Below, piece after piece: positions 55,586-64,000 of a stretch of DNA of 64,000 nt (positions are counted from its first letter, which is position 1; each line of letters starts with the position of its first letter). Source of the DNA: Caproicibacter sp047833665 (GTDB lineage: Bacteria > Bacillota > Clostridia > Oscillospirales > Acutalibacteraceae); contig CP181261.1 of the NCBI GenBank assembly GCA_047833665.1, positions 868,001-932,000 on the forward strand. Direction: 5' to 3'. The translations under genes were made by a program, and so were the position numbers. A model generated the notes under the pieces. The model saw nothing but the letters and a program-made list of their open reading frames with translations. It had not been told where the DNA came from and searched no databases.

Positions 55586-55751
55586 AGAGAAAACCCTAAA
55601 AATACTGGCATGGGCGTTTTCTATTACCGCGATTGCCGCCGCAATTTATAATGCCGTTACCGGAAAAGGTGCCAAAGAATGTACCGCTTTGCTTACATTT
55701 TCCCTTATACTCCAATTCTTTTATGCTAAGGAATTAAAGCAAAATAAATAA
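55578..55751 (+). CDS. small membrane protein overlapping alr
   Basis: A 57-residue protein (MGREKTLKILAWAFSITAIA start, FFYAKELKQNK end) with two hydrophobic segments. Its ATG lies 8 bp before the end of alr in another frame, with GGAGAG upstream, so it is translated by coupling. A terminator follows 5 bp after its stop, which supports it as the last gene of the alr transcript. Function unknown. Confidence 0.7.
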   Translation: MGREKTLKILAWAFSITAIAAAIYNAVTGKGAKECTALLTFSLILQFFYAKELKQNK

Positions 55752-55756
55752 AAAAC

Positions 55757-55792
55757 TCCCAGCCCGATGATACGTGGCTGGGAATTTTTATT
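55757..55792 (+). terminator. terminator of the alr operon
   Basis: TCCCAGCC pairs with GGCTGGGA around an 11-nt loop, followed by ATTTTTATT. The convergent trpS stop is 17 bp further on. Confidence 0.85.
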
Positions 55793-55808
55793 CCAAAACA
55801 AGGTCAAT

Positions 55809-56819
55809 CTACTGCAAAAATCCGACTTTTCTCATAACTTTGCGCAGGGTCTTGCGGGCAATTTTTTCTGCGTTCTGTGCGCCCTCTGTATAGCATTGTT
55901 CCAGGTAATCCTTGTTTTTGATGTATTCTTCAAATTTTTCGCGGATGGGTCTCAGATGCTCCACAACTGCTTCGCCTACCGCCGTTTTAAAGTCTCCGTA
56001 GCCTTTTCCGGCAAACTGAGATTCGATTTCTTCATCGGAAAGTCCTGTTACACAGGAGTAAATTCCCATGAGGTTGTTGATTCCGTCTTTTCCGGGTGCG
56101 CGGCGGACACAGGCTTCACTATCGGTGACGGCCCGCTTAAACTTGCGCATGATGTCCTCCGGACGGTCAAGAAGAGAGATGAAAGCGTTGACATTCTCAT
56201 CGGATTTGCTCATCTTACGGGTTGGGTCCTGCAAAGACATGATTTTTGCGCCAGTTTTTGGAATATAGCCCTCCGGCATAGTAAACGTCTGACCATACTG
56301 TCCGTTAAAGCGCTGCGCAATATTGCGGGTGAGTTCAATGTGTTGTTTCTGGTCCACCCCCACGGGTACAAGATCGGCCTGATAGAGCAGGATATCGGCC
56401 GCCATTAGACTGGGATAGGTGAACAGACCGGCGTTTACGTTGTCCGGGTGTTTCTGAGATTTGTCTTTAAACTGCGTCATGCGCTGCAGTTCTCCAAATT
56501 GGGTGTAGCAGTTTAGAATCCATGCAAGCTGTGCATGTTCCGGCACATGGCTCTGAATAAAGAACAGACTTTTTTTCGGATCAATCCCGCAGGCAAGCAG
56601 TAAAGCGTAAGCCTCCAGTGTGTTCCGGCGGAATTTTGCGGGCTCTTGCCGCACGGTGATGGTATGCAGATCCGCGAGCGCATATATGCAGTTGTATTCG
56701 TCTTGCAGCGAAATCCAGTTTTTCAGAGCGCCCAAGTAGTTGCCCAGCGTTATGGTTCCGCTCGGCTGAATCGCGCTGAAAATAACTTTTTTGTTGTTTT
56801 CATTCTTTTCAGGTTCCAT
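55809..56819 (-). CDS. trpS: tryptophanyl-tRNA synthetase
   Basis: A 336-residue class I synthetase. The HIGH-like motif is in PSGTITLGNYLGA (about 19-31) and the KMSKS loop in RKMSKSDENVN (about 204). It charges tRNA-Trp. GGAGG lies 12 nt before the ATG. It follows an aminotransferase gene after 31 bp, and the two probably share a transcript; no T-box leader is seen. Confidence 0.96.
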   Translation of the reverse strand: MEPEKNENNKKVIFSAIQPSGTITLGNYLGALKNWISLQDEYNCIYALADLHTITVRQEPAKFRRNTLEAYALLLACGIDPKKSLFFIQSHVPEHAQLAWILNCYTQFGELQRMTQFKDKSQKHPDNVNAGLFTYPSLMAADILLYQADLVPVGVDQKQHIELTRNIAQRFNGQYGQTFTMPEGYIPKTGAKIMSLQDPTRKMSKSDENVNAFISLLDRPEDIMRKFKRAVTDSEACVRRAPGKDGINNLMGIYSCVTGLSDEEIESQFAGKGYGDFKTAVGEAVVEHLRPIREKFEEYIKNKDYLEQCYTEGAQNAEKIARKTLRKVMRKVGFLQ

Positions 56820-56850
56820 TTTAAACGATTGCCTCCATTGATTAATGCTT

Positions 56851-58041
56851 TCAGCGGATCATGTCGTCTGCGACTTCCCCTAAAAGCTGAATACCACGAA
56901 CGAGTTTTTCATCGGTGGGGGTGGTGTAATTGATGCGGAACGACTGGCACGGCTGCGTATCGTCGGTCAGAAAAGCGTTGCCGGGAACTACGCAGACCTT
57001 ATGCTCAATGGCTCGTTTGACAAATTCCAGCATGTCAACTCCTTCCGGCAAGGTACACCAGAAGAACAGCCCGCCTTCAATTGGAAGATAGGTGATTTTC
57101 GGTACAAGATAGCGATCCATTGCATCGGTCGCCACCTTCGATTTCTTGCGGTACACCTCGCGCAAACGAGACAGATGCGCATCAAAATCGTATTTTGTCA
57201 TCAGATTGTAGCACAGAATCTGTCCCCAGTTGTTGGTGTGCACATCCTCGCCCTGCTTGCAGGTAATCATTTTGTGCAGGACAGGTTTAGGGCCGACTGC
57301 ATACCCAACGCGGATGCCCGGAGCTACAACTTTCGAAAATGTTCCCGCATAAATGACGATGCCTTCCGTGTCGAAGGATTTAATGGCAGGAACGTTTTCT
57401 CCGGCAAACCGCAGGTCGCCGTACGGGTTATCTTCCAAAATCATCACGCCGTACTTCTTTGCCAGCTCATACATCCCGTGCCGTTTTGCAAGACTCATGG
57501 TTGCGCCGGTGGGATTTTGAAAATTTGGAATTGTGTAAATGAATTTTGCCCGTTTTTCTTCTTTTAATGCCTGCTCCAGAGCATCAAGATTGATGCCATC
57601 CGATTCCATAGGCACGCCGCGCAGTTTTGCACGGTAAGAGCGGTAAGTGTTCAGTGCGCCAAGAAAGCTGGGAGATTCACACAAAATGGTGTCCCCTTCG
57701 TCCACCATGGACTTTGTGAAAAGATCCATGATTTGCTGTGCGCCGCTTGTGATAATCAAGTCGTCATTTTCTGAACCAATTCCCGACTTTTCTTTTAGAT
57801 ACGCTGTCAGATGCTGCCGCAGGGGAAGATACCCTTCGGTTGTTCCGTACTGAAGGGCGTCGATCGGGCGTTCGGCCAGAACTTGTGCGGAAATTTCTGA
57901 AAGTTCACGAGTTGGAAACGCTTCCGGGGCAGGGTTACCGGCGGAAAGTGAAATGACTTCCGGATCTGCGCCGTATTTTAAAATTTCTCGGATAGCGGAG
58001 GGGCTTAATTCCTGCACGCGTCTGGAGAATTGATATTCCAT
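56851..58041 (-). CDS. fold-type I PLP-dependent aminotransferase
   Basis: A 396-residue aminotransferase of the 2-aminoadipate/aromatic (LysN/ARO8-like) group. It has ISLSAGNPAPEAFP near the N-terminus, NFQNPTGATMS, EDNPYGDLRF, and the PLP lysine in YAGTFSKVVAPGIRVGY (about 240). There is no GntR DNA-binding domain, so it is an enzyme, not a MocR regulator. The substrate is uncertain. It is divergent from spoIIE. Confidence 0.9.
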   Translation of the reverse strand: MEYQFSRRVQELSPSAIREILKYGADPEVISLSAGNPAPEAFPTRELSEISAQVLAERPIDALQYGTTEGYLPLRQHLTAYLKEKSGIGSENDDLIITSGAQQIMDLFTKSMVDEGDTILCESPSFLGALNTYRSYRAKLRGVPMESDGINLDALEQALKEEKRAKFIYTIPNFQNPTGATMSLAKRHGMYELAKKYGVMILEDNPYGDLRFAGENVPAIKSFDTEGIVIYAGTFSKVVAPGIRVGYAVGPKPVLHKMITCKQGEDVHTNNWGQILCYNLMTKYDFDAHLSRLREVYRKKSKVATDAMDRYLVPKITYLPIEGGLFFWCTLPEGVDMLEFVKRAIEHKVCVVPGNAFLTDDTQPCQSFRINYTTPTDEKLVRGIQLLGEVADDMIR

Positions 58042-58173
58042 ATAGATCGACCTTTCTTCCTAAAATATTTTATTCCTTATTTTATCACAGTTTCCATTTC
58101 ATTGCCATAAAAATACTGATAAACGAAAATTTCTTAAGTTCCGATTGATTTCGCCTTTATTCTACGCCATGTT

Positions 58174-58206
58174 ATGACAAGATGGTCTAAATACAAATCG
58201 TATAAT
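58174..58206 (+). promoter_or_regulatory. spoIIE promoter with long spacer and 0A-like box
   Basis: TATAAT (58201-58206) is preceded by ATGACA (58174-58179) at 21 nt. This unusual spacing matches Spo0A-activated sigma-A promoters such as B. subtilis spoIIE. TATGACAAG overlapping the -35 region resembles a Spo0A box read in reverse (7 of 9 positions). Confidence 0.5.
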
Positions 58207-58263
58207 AGACTTAGGTGAATTTAGGGACAAGTTGTTCCAATAAATAGTGGCGGTGATTGTTAC

Positions 58264-60588
58264 ATGGCAAAGGAAAACATCCGGAGGATTCGCTTTACGG
58301 CAGCGGCGGCGGTACCTGCCCGAATAGCGGCGCGGCATCTTGCAGCTTTTACAATTGGCATGCTTTTCGCAAGGGGGACAGTTTTCGGTCAATATGCACC
58401 CTTTGGTGTCGCGGCTGCGGCTGCGATGCCGTATTCGGTGTTGTGGAGTGTGATTCTGGGCAGCACCGTGGGGTATTTGCTTCCTTCCGCAATTACGGTT
58501 CCGGTGCACTACTTAGCGGCACTGCTTGCCGCTGCGGCAATTCGCTGGACTTTAAACGACCTTGTCCGGCTTCGTTCGCATCCGGGTTTTGCACCTGTAG
58601 TTGCGTTTCTTCCGGTATTGGCGACGGGGATGTCCGTGGCGCTGGTCAATGGTTCCAGTGCGGCAACGACGGCCATGTATGTGGCGGAGTCTTTGCTGGC
58701 CGGTGCGGCGGCCTATTTTTTTAGCCGCACTGTTTCTGTGTGGCAGTCCGGACGGAGTCCCGGTGAATGGGGGGCTCAAGAGATCACATGCGCGGCATTT
58801 TCCTTGGGACTTCTCATCCTGTCTTTTTCCGGGCTGACCGTTTGGGGAATTTCAGCAGGACGAGTCCTTGCAGTGCTTGCAATCCTGTTTGCGGCGCGGT
58901 ACGGCGGAGTCAGCGGGGGCAGTGTCTCCGGGGTGGCTGCAGGAATCGCGTTCAGTCTTTCCACGGCAGGTCTTAATTACTTGTCCGGAGCTTATGCACT
59001 TGGCGGTCTGATGGCTGGACTTTTTTCGCCGGTTGGTCGTCTGGCCTCTGCCTGTGCATTTGTGGTGGCAAATACGGTGGCGTCCCTTCAAGTTGGAAAT
59101 CAAACTGCGGTGGTTACCGGGCTTTATGAGGTGATGGCGGCGACTGTCATCTATATGCTGCTGCCGGCGAAAACCGGCAGCGGATTAATTGGCATTTTCT
59201 CGCGCAGCGACGATACATCCCGTACGGAAGGTTTGCGCCGTTCTGTCATTATGAAACTGGATTTTGCAGCAAAGGCACTCGGCAGTGTTTCGGAATCCGT
59301 GGAAGAGGTGTCTAAAAAGCTGCAAGTCGCTTGCGCACCGGATATCAGCAGTGTTTATCACAAAGCAGCGGATGAAGTTTGCCACAACTGCGGATTGAAT
59401 GGCTATTGTTGGAATCGCAATTTTACAGATACCATGAATGCTTTTAATGATTTGTCCGAAAAATTAAGAACAAAAGGGGAGATTCAGCGTGAAGATTTTA
59501 CGCAGCCGTTCGCATCGCACTGCAGCCGCTTAAACCAGATGACGGACGCAGTCAATCGGAATTACGGAGAATTCGTAGTTCGTGCGGCGGCGGAAGGACG
59601 CGCTCAGCAGATCCGCGACGTTGTTGCAGCCCAATTTGAAACGACCAGCAGCATGCTGGAAGAAATGGCATCTGAACTGGAATTGTACGATCGGTTTGAC
59701 TATACGGCGGCGCAGAAGGTGGAGGAGACGCTTCGGCTGGCGGGGATCCAACCGTTAGATGTCAGCTGCCGGACGGATCGGTTCGGACGCATGTCTGTGG
59801 AGATAGTCTCCGGGCCGGTGGAGGGTGCTCGTTTGAACAAGGCGGAATTGACCGAGGAAATCTCCCGCGCATGTGCTCGAACTTTCCAGCCGCCTTGTGT
59901 AACCGCTGCCGGCGGAAAATGCCGTATTCAAATGGCGGAAATGCCAACTTTCCGCATTAAAAATGGCAGCGCCCAACATGTCTGCGGGAACGGAAAACTA
60001 TGCGGAGACAGTTGGGAAACATTCTCTGACGGAAACGGCCGACAGATTTCCATTTTAAGCGATGGAATGGGAACGGGAGGACGCGCTGCCGTGGACGGAG
60101 CAATGGCTTGTGGTATTATGGCACGTCTCATCAAGGCAGGAATCGGATTTGACGCCGCGTTAAAAATTGTGAATTCAGCTCTTTTGGTTAAATCCGGAGA
60201 CGAATCCCTCGCTACCATGGATATCGCAGCGGTGGATCTTTTTAATGGAAGCATAGATCTTTTCAAGGCTGGCGCATCCGCAACAATTTTGCGTCAAAAC
60301 GGCCGTGCAATTGTGATTGATACCCCCAGTCTGCCGATTGGTATTCTAAATGATACACGGTTTGCAAAATCTACTGAAACGCTTTCGGACGGCGATTTGC
60401 TCATTATGATGACCGACGGCGCTCTGACATCCGGTGCGGAATGGATTTGCGAAGAGGCAGAAAAATGGGAGGGCACTTTACCGCAGGAACTAGCAGAAAT
60501 CATTGTTTCCCGCGCAATTTCACAGCGGAAGGATGGGCATGACGATGATATTACGGTCTTGGTTCAAATGCTGGTAAAATCGGAATAA
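58264..60588 (+). CDS. spoIIE: stage II sporulation protein E
   Basis: A 774-residue protein. About ten membrane segments span residues 20-305. A cytoplasmic regulatory region (about 320-560, with CHNCGLNGYCW) follows, then a PP2C-type phosphatase (about 560-774: SILSDGMGTGGRAAVDG, MMTDGALTSGAEW and DDDITVLVQ supply the metal-binding aspartates). It dephosphorylates SpoIIAA to activate sigma-F in the forespore. Its presence shows the organism is a spore former. Confidence 0.94.
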   Translation: MAKENIRRIRFTAAAAVPARIAARHLAAFTIGMLFARGTVFGQYAPFGVAAAAAMPYSVLWSVILGSTVGYLLPSAITVPVHYLAALLAAAAIRWTLNDLVRLRSHPGFAPVVAFLPVLATGMSVALVNGSSAATTAMYVAESLLAGAAAYFFSRTVSVWQSGRSPGEWGAQEITCAAFSLGLLILSFSGLTVWGISAGRVLAVLAILFAARYGGVSGGSVSGVAAGIAFSLSTAGLNYLSGAYALGGLMAGLFSPVGRLASACAFVVANTVASLQVGNQTAVVTGLYEVMAATVIYMLLPAKTGSGLIGIFSRSDDTSRTEGLRRSVIMKLDFAAKALGSVSESVEEVSKKLQVACAPDISSVYHKAADEVCHNCGLNGYCWNRNFTDTMNAFNDLSEKLRTKGEIQREDFTQPFASHCSRLNQMTDAVNRNYGEFVVRAAAEGRAQQIRDVVAAQFETTSSMLEEMASELELYDRFDYTAAQKVEETLRLAGIQPLDVSCRTDRFGRMSVEIVSGPVEGARLNKAELTEEISRACARTFQPPCVTAAGGKCRIQMAEMPTFRIKNGSAQHVCGNGKLCGDSWETFSDGNGRQISILSDGMGTGGRAAVDGAMACGIMARLIKAGIGFDAALKIVNSALLVKSGDESLATMDIAAVDLFNGSIDLFKAGASATILRQNGRAIVIDTPSLPIGILNDTRFAKSTETLSDGDLLIMMTDGALTSGAEWICEEAEKWEGTLPQELAEIIVSRAISQRKDGHDDDITVLVQMLVKSE

Positions 60589-60676
60589 GCCGCCCGGCTG
60601 GCATGCATGATCATTGAATTGCGGGCAGGGAAATGCTAAAATATCCAATGGAGAATCACAGCCGGGAGGAAGTGCC

Positions 60677-61471
60677 ATGCAAACTGCCATTGGAATTTCG
60701 GTAATGATTGCAGGAATCGCGTGTTCGTTTTTTTTAATGCGAAGAGCGGAACGAAAAGTGGCCGCAATGCCCCAAAGCGAACCAATTCGCCCCATCCCGA
60801 TTGAGGATGCCGTAAAACAATTGAATCATAGGTTGACAGATGACCCGGGTGCAAGGATTCATGTGGAACTGTACGGACTTGCGAGGACGGACAAGCCTGC
60901 AAAGGCTCCCATAACCGAGCGCCCGGCTGCATGTTACCGCACCATATCCTACGCTTGCCGTGAAAAGGACACCGGGAAGCGCCGCGGATTCTTTCATATC
61001 GGTGCCACTTTAGAACAAACCGAGGTTTACAGAGAATCCGGACCGGATGACTTTTATATTATGGATTCCACATCCGATGAAAAAATCTATGTGGATTTGG
61101 ACAGTTTCGGCAGCAGAGCGGAGATGCTCTCTGCTTGTGACAGCTATGAAGAAAAAAATTCCAGATGGATGGAAAAGCATCTGAAAAATTGCCGGCGTTT
61201 TTTCCCCCGTTTGGGCAGTGAAATCGCAGGATACCATATACTAGAATATTATTATCATGTCAATCAGCCCCTGAATGTAGTGGGGGATTTGTATCGGCAT
61301 GCCAAGCGGTACCGCATTTGTGCATCTGCCGATGGGAAACGTTCCCTTGTCACTTATAAATCGGAGGAACAGGCCGCTATGGTTCTGCAGCGGGCGCGTT
61401 TGTCGGCGCTGGGGCTTGGCTTGATTCTTGTGGTCGCCGGTATTGGTGTCATCATTGCAGGATTCCGTTAA
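60677..61471 (+). CDS. hypothetical protein with N- and C-terminal membrane segments
   Basis: A 264-residue protein from the ATG after GGGAGG. A membrane helix at about 3-20 and another at about 245-263 (LGLGLILVVAGIGVIIAGF) flank a soluble region of about 220 residues (ARIHVELYGLARTD, ITERPAACYRTISYACREKD, YYYHVNQPLNVVGDLYRHAKRY). The layout resembles the E3/GIDE-type membrane proteins found in many bacteria, without a RING domain. I cannot assign a function. It is 88 bp after spoIIE. Confidence 0.75.
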   Translation: MQTAIGISVMIAGIACSFFLMRRAERKVAAMPQSEPIRPIPIEDAVKQLNHRLTDDPGARIHVELYGLARTDKPAKAPITERPAACYRTISYACREKDTGKRRGFFHIGATLEQTEVYRESGPDDFYIMDSTSDEKIYVDLDSFGSRAEMLSACDSYEEKNSRWMEKHLKNCRRFFPRLGSEIAGYHILEYYYHVNQPLNVVGDLYRHAKRYRICASADGKRSLVTYKSEEQAAMVLQRARLSALGLGLILVVAGIGVIIAGFR

Positions 61472-61521
61472 AAATCAGTTTTCTGTGAATATTGTTTCTT
61501 TATTGAGTATTACAGTGCAAG

Positions 61522-61549
61522 GCCGGGCGAAGATCGCTCGGCTTTTTTG
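61522..61549 (+). terminator. terminator downstream of the 264-aa gene
   Basis: GCCGGGCG pairs with CGCTCGGC (one G-T pair) around AAGAT, followed by TTTTTTG. Confidence 0.85.
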
Positions 61550-61742
61550 TAGCTTGATAGCATTTTAATCAAGGCAATCGTTTTGGCAGCCCGAAAAAAA
61601 TGAATAAGGCAGAAAATCTGCAGCAATTTTTACTTCCCGCTCATCTTCTGGGAAGAGAAACACTGTGTTCGATAGTAAATATAAAATTGTAAAATGGAAT
61701 TTAAGTAAAATTTATCCATATCAGAAAAAATATTAAAAAAGG

Positions 61743-61856
61743 TTGACAATCATCGTTTTTTGCGTATTATTGTATTAAGATATAAATACACTATATACTC
61801 AAATTTTCTTAAAAGCGCTTTACAGTTATTGACAGGGAATAAAGAAGCTGTATATT
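61743..61856 (+). promoter_or_regulatory. two tandem promoters of the TolC/HlyD operon
   Basis: First: TTGACA (61743-61748), 16 nt, TATTAT (61765-61770). Second: TTGACA (61829-61834), 16 nt, TATATT (61851-61856). Both face the downstream genes. I see nothing else in 61550-61742. Confidence 0.55.
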
Positions 61857-61914
61857 TAGTTTATGCTATTCAATATAAATCAACAGGATTAACATGTTGG
61901 AAAGGGGTAAAATT

Positions 61915-62949
61915 ATGAAACATGGAGTCTCCCTGTTACTGGTGTTTGCGTTGGCAGTAGGTATTGTATTTCCTGCCTATGCAAAGGACGCGGCACAGAC
62001 CGAGGTGCAAAAACAGACGGTTGAGGTTTCACTGGACACTATCGAAGATATTATGCTGACCTATAACCTCAATATCAAAACTTATCTTAACAATTTAAAA
62101 ATGGCAAAAGACAATGCGGAGGATTACGAGGGCACGGATTACGAAGATTATTACGATAATCAGTACGATATTGCTAAGGTTCAGTATGATGAAAATGTGG
62201 GTAATATGATTTTAAATGCAAAGCAGAGCTATTTGGCATACTGCGCGGACAACGATAGGTACGCAGCAGCGCAGGCCGCCGCACAGAATGCGGAGAAAGC
62301 ATATCGCGTGGCCCTTGCCGCACTTTCTGCAGGATATGTTTCACAGGCCTACTGTGACAGCTTGAAAGACCAATACAATCAGGCGCAAAACAACCTAACA
62401 CAGCTTGACCTGCAGTTGACAAGGGAGAGAAAATCTCTGCGCACGCTTTTAAATTTGCCATCCAATGTCAATATGAGTATTCGGCCGGTTGCGGAAGATG
62501 ATATCGATTTCAGCGATATTTCCAGCATTAATTATGGTGCGGATTTAATCGTCATGAGGGAAAACAGTCCTGCTATTCAAGAGGCACAACTGGCGTATGA
62601 ATATCAAAAGTCCATAGATTATGATAATTCGCGTGAACTAAACAATGCGTATATCGCAGTCAAGCAGGCAAAAGCGTCCGAGGAAGCCACATTTAAAGAA
62701 TTGTATGATACCTTGACCAGCATGTATACGGTTTATCAGCAGAATGTAGAACAAGTACAGCGCAAGCAAAAGGAACTCGATGTGGAAAAGCAGGCTTTGG
62801 CCCTTGGATATTCCAGCCAAAAAGCCGTTGATGAAAAAGAGAGTGAACTTAAATCACTGCAAAGCACACTGGCAGACACCCGTAAAAATCTGTTTACCAG
62901 TTATTTGCAATATATTAACATGAAAAACGGATTTAGAACAGGGAGCTGA
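61915..62949 (+). CDS. TolC-family (outer membrane efflux-like) coiled-coil protein
   Basis: A 344-residue exported protein. The signal peptide is MKHGVSLLLVFALAVGIVFP followed by AYA. The rest is mostly helical coiled coil with TolC-like repeats (NNLKMAKDNAEDYEG..., YRVALAALSAGYVS, DSLKDQYNQAQNNLTQLDLQL). No outer membrane is expected here, so it is probably a cell-wall-side component of an export system. I use the ATG after GAAAGGGG. It is 4 bp from the HlyD-type gene. Confidence 0.82.
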   Translation: MKHGVSLLLVFALAVGIVFPAYAKDAAQTEVQKQTVEVSLDTIEDIMLTYNLNIKTYLNNLKMAKDNAEDYEGTDYEDYYDNQYDIAKVQYDENVGNMILNAKQSYLAYCADNDRYAAAQAAAQNAEKAYRVALAALSAGYVSQAYCDSLKDQYNQAQNNLTQLDLQLTRERKSLRTLLNLPSNVNMSIRPVAEDDIDFSDISSINYGADLIVMRENSPAIQEAQLAYEYQKSIDYDNSRELNNAYIAVKQAKASEEATFKELYDTLTSMYTVYQQNVEQVQRKQKELDVEKQALALGYSSQKAVDEKESELKSLQSTLADTRKNLFTSYLQYINMKNGFRTGS

Positions 62950-62953
62950 ACAG

Positions 62954-64000
62954 ATGGGCAACAAGGGGAAAAAAATTAAATTTGCAAAAAAAGCAGTTGT
63001 GATATTGGCAGTGGGAGCATTGATTTTGGCAGTGGGGGTCTATTCCTGCTCCATAAAGAATAAAAGTAAAGGCATACATACCAATATTACAACCACAACG
63101 CTTACCAAAACCACTCTTCAGGATGTCATTGCTGTCTCGGGCACAGTTCACAGTAACGAGACTTACAACGTATACACCACTCTTGCTTATCCGGTTAAAA
63201 CCATTCAGGTGGATGTTGGGGATAAAGTCAAAAAGGGTGATGTGCTTGCAGTGCTGGACACTGCGACGCTGGAACAAGATATTGAACAGCAGGAGTACGC
63301 AGTGGCTGATTCGCACAAAAGTGCTGCACTGTCGCTTGCTCAGGCAAAAAGAAATTATGAGAATATGCTGTATCTTTACAACAACGATCTTATCAGCAGT
63401 GTAGTGTCTGCCAAAGCTGCTTTGCAGACTGCAGAGGATGATTACAATTACAAGAAATTGCTGTTTGAGAACGGCCAGATATCCCAGTCTGAACTGGATC
63501 AGGCGCAGAGCAATTACGAACAAGCGCAGAAAAATCTTGAGGCTGCTCAACTTCAGGCGGAACAGGATCTGCAAAATGCGAAGGATACCTATGACAGTGC
63601 CGTTATAAAAGCCGAGGATAAAAGCGCAGATGTGGCGTTGGAAAAACTGAAGAAAAACCTAGAAGACTCTGTTATCACAGCACCGGCTGACGGAACCATC
63701 ACGGTGAAAAACGCCCAAGAGGGATCTGTACCAACCGGCATTATGTTTGTGATTGCCAATACGGACGATTTGATTGTTGACACGCAGATCAAAGAAATAG
63801 ATGCTGCTTCGGTTGAACCGGGTGATAAGGTAACGATCCAAACCGACGCGACAGGGGATGCAGAAATTAAGGGAACAGTCAAGAGCATTGCTCCTGCAGC
63901 CACCGCTTCAACAGAAGGAACGGGAAATGTCACCTATGCTGCGAAAGTTTCCATCGATGAAAAAAATCCCTCTCTCCGCATCGGGATGCGAGCACGTATG
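62954..64000 (+). CDS. HlyD/MacA-family membrane fusion protein (partial, runs off the window)
   Basis: The first 349 residues are present; the frame is open to the window edge. An N-terminal membrane helix (VVILAVGALILAVGVYSC) is followed by a barrel-sandwich start (VHSNETYNVYTTLAYPVKTI, VDVGDKVKKGDVLAVLDTATLE). A long coiled coil (about 110-225) leads to the second lipoyl half (VITAPADGTITVKNAQEG). It is the adaptor of an ABC or RND-type exporter; MacB-like ABC genes usually follow. Confidence 0.9.
   Translation, partial: MGNKGKKIKFAKKAVVILAVGALILAVGVYSCSIKNKSKGIHTNITTTTLTKTTLQDVIAVSGTVHSNETYNVYTTLAYPVKTIQVDVGDKVKKGDVLAVLDTATLEQDIEQQEYAVADSHKSAALSLAQAKRNYENMLYLYNNDLISSVVSAKAALQTAEDDYNYKKLLFENGQISQSELDQAQSNYEQAQKNLEAAQLQAEQDLQNAKDTYDSAVIKAEDKSADVALEKLKKNLEDSVITAPADGTITVKNAQEGSVPTGIMFVIANTDDLIVDTQIKEIDAASVEPGDKVTIQTDATGDAEIKGTVKSIAPAATASTEGTGNVTYAAKVSIDEKNPSLRIGMRARM

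Noticed and set aside
58042..58263. T-box or riboswitch leader for the aminotransferase-trpS transcript
   Set aside because: The leader is short, with no T-box sequence or antiterminator structure visible.

Overview
The window looks like a chromosome segment of a spore-forming, Gram-positive anaerobe of the class Clostridia, most likely an Oscillospirales/Ruminococcaceae-type organism. The evidence is a SpoIIE gene, strong GGAGG ribosome binding sites with frequent GTG/TTG starts, Firmicutes-type PlsY, RlmD and FHA-FtsW proteins, a dockerin-like secreted protein and moderate GC. The species assignment is inference.

Layout. 1-4.4 kb: an MBL-fold hydrolase, an EAL phosphodiesterase with a degenerate GGDEF domain, tRNA-Val(GAC), an internally deleted ISL3 element and an XRE-type membrane regulator. 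4.6-12.3 kb: a sugar cluster (Na+/solute symporter, FBA-type class II aldolase, DUF4432 epimerase-like protein, L-fucose-isomerase-like protein, FGGY kinase) divergent from a PocR/AraC regulator; its logic is isomerise, phosphorylate, then cleave a ketose phosphate. 12.6-15.9 kb: a decayed patatin gene, plsY, an intact-ended ISL3 element with an 8-bp target duplication and one nonsense codon, and an IS481-like remnant. 16-28 kb: two sugar-acid operons. The first is TRAP transporter dctPQM, a Zn-dehydrogenase, an SDR, a split UxaA-type dehydratase and an RraA-type protein, with a divergent GntR gene. The second is uxaB-uxaA with its own divergent GntR gene.

28.6-33.8 kb: a 1713-residue secreted GH13 amylase/neopullulanase-type enzyme, preceded by a consensus promoter and an 18-bp perfect palindrome. 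33.9-43.4 kb: a mobile graveyard with an XRE regulator, IS256, IS30, two damaged serine recombinases, a metallophosphoesterase, a TauE/SafE permease and genes broken by tandem duplications. Two orphan copies of the rlmD 3' end lie inside this region in direct orientation with the real rlmD gene (43484-44851). This suggests two integrative elements stacked at the rlmD 3' end and later eroded.

45-64 kb: mostly housekeeping. It holds a probable small RNA with its own promoter and terminator, a dockerin-like secreted protein, a left-handed beta-helix nucleotidyltransferase-like protein, an FHA-FtsW fusion overlapping a class B PBP, purL, alr with an overlapping 57-aa membrane protein, an aminotransferase-trpS pair, spoIIE, a two-TM protein, and the start of a TolC/HlyD-type export operon that runs off the window.
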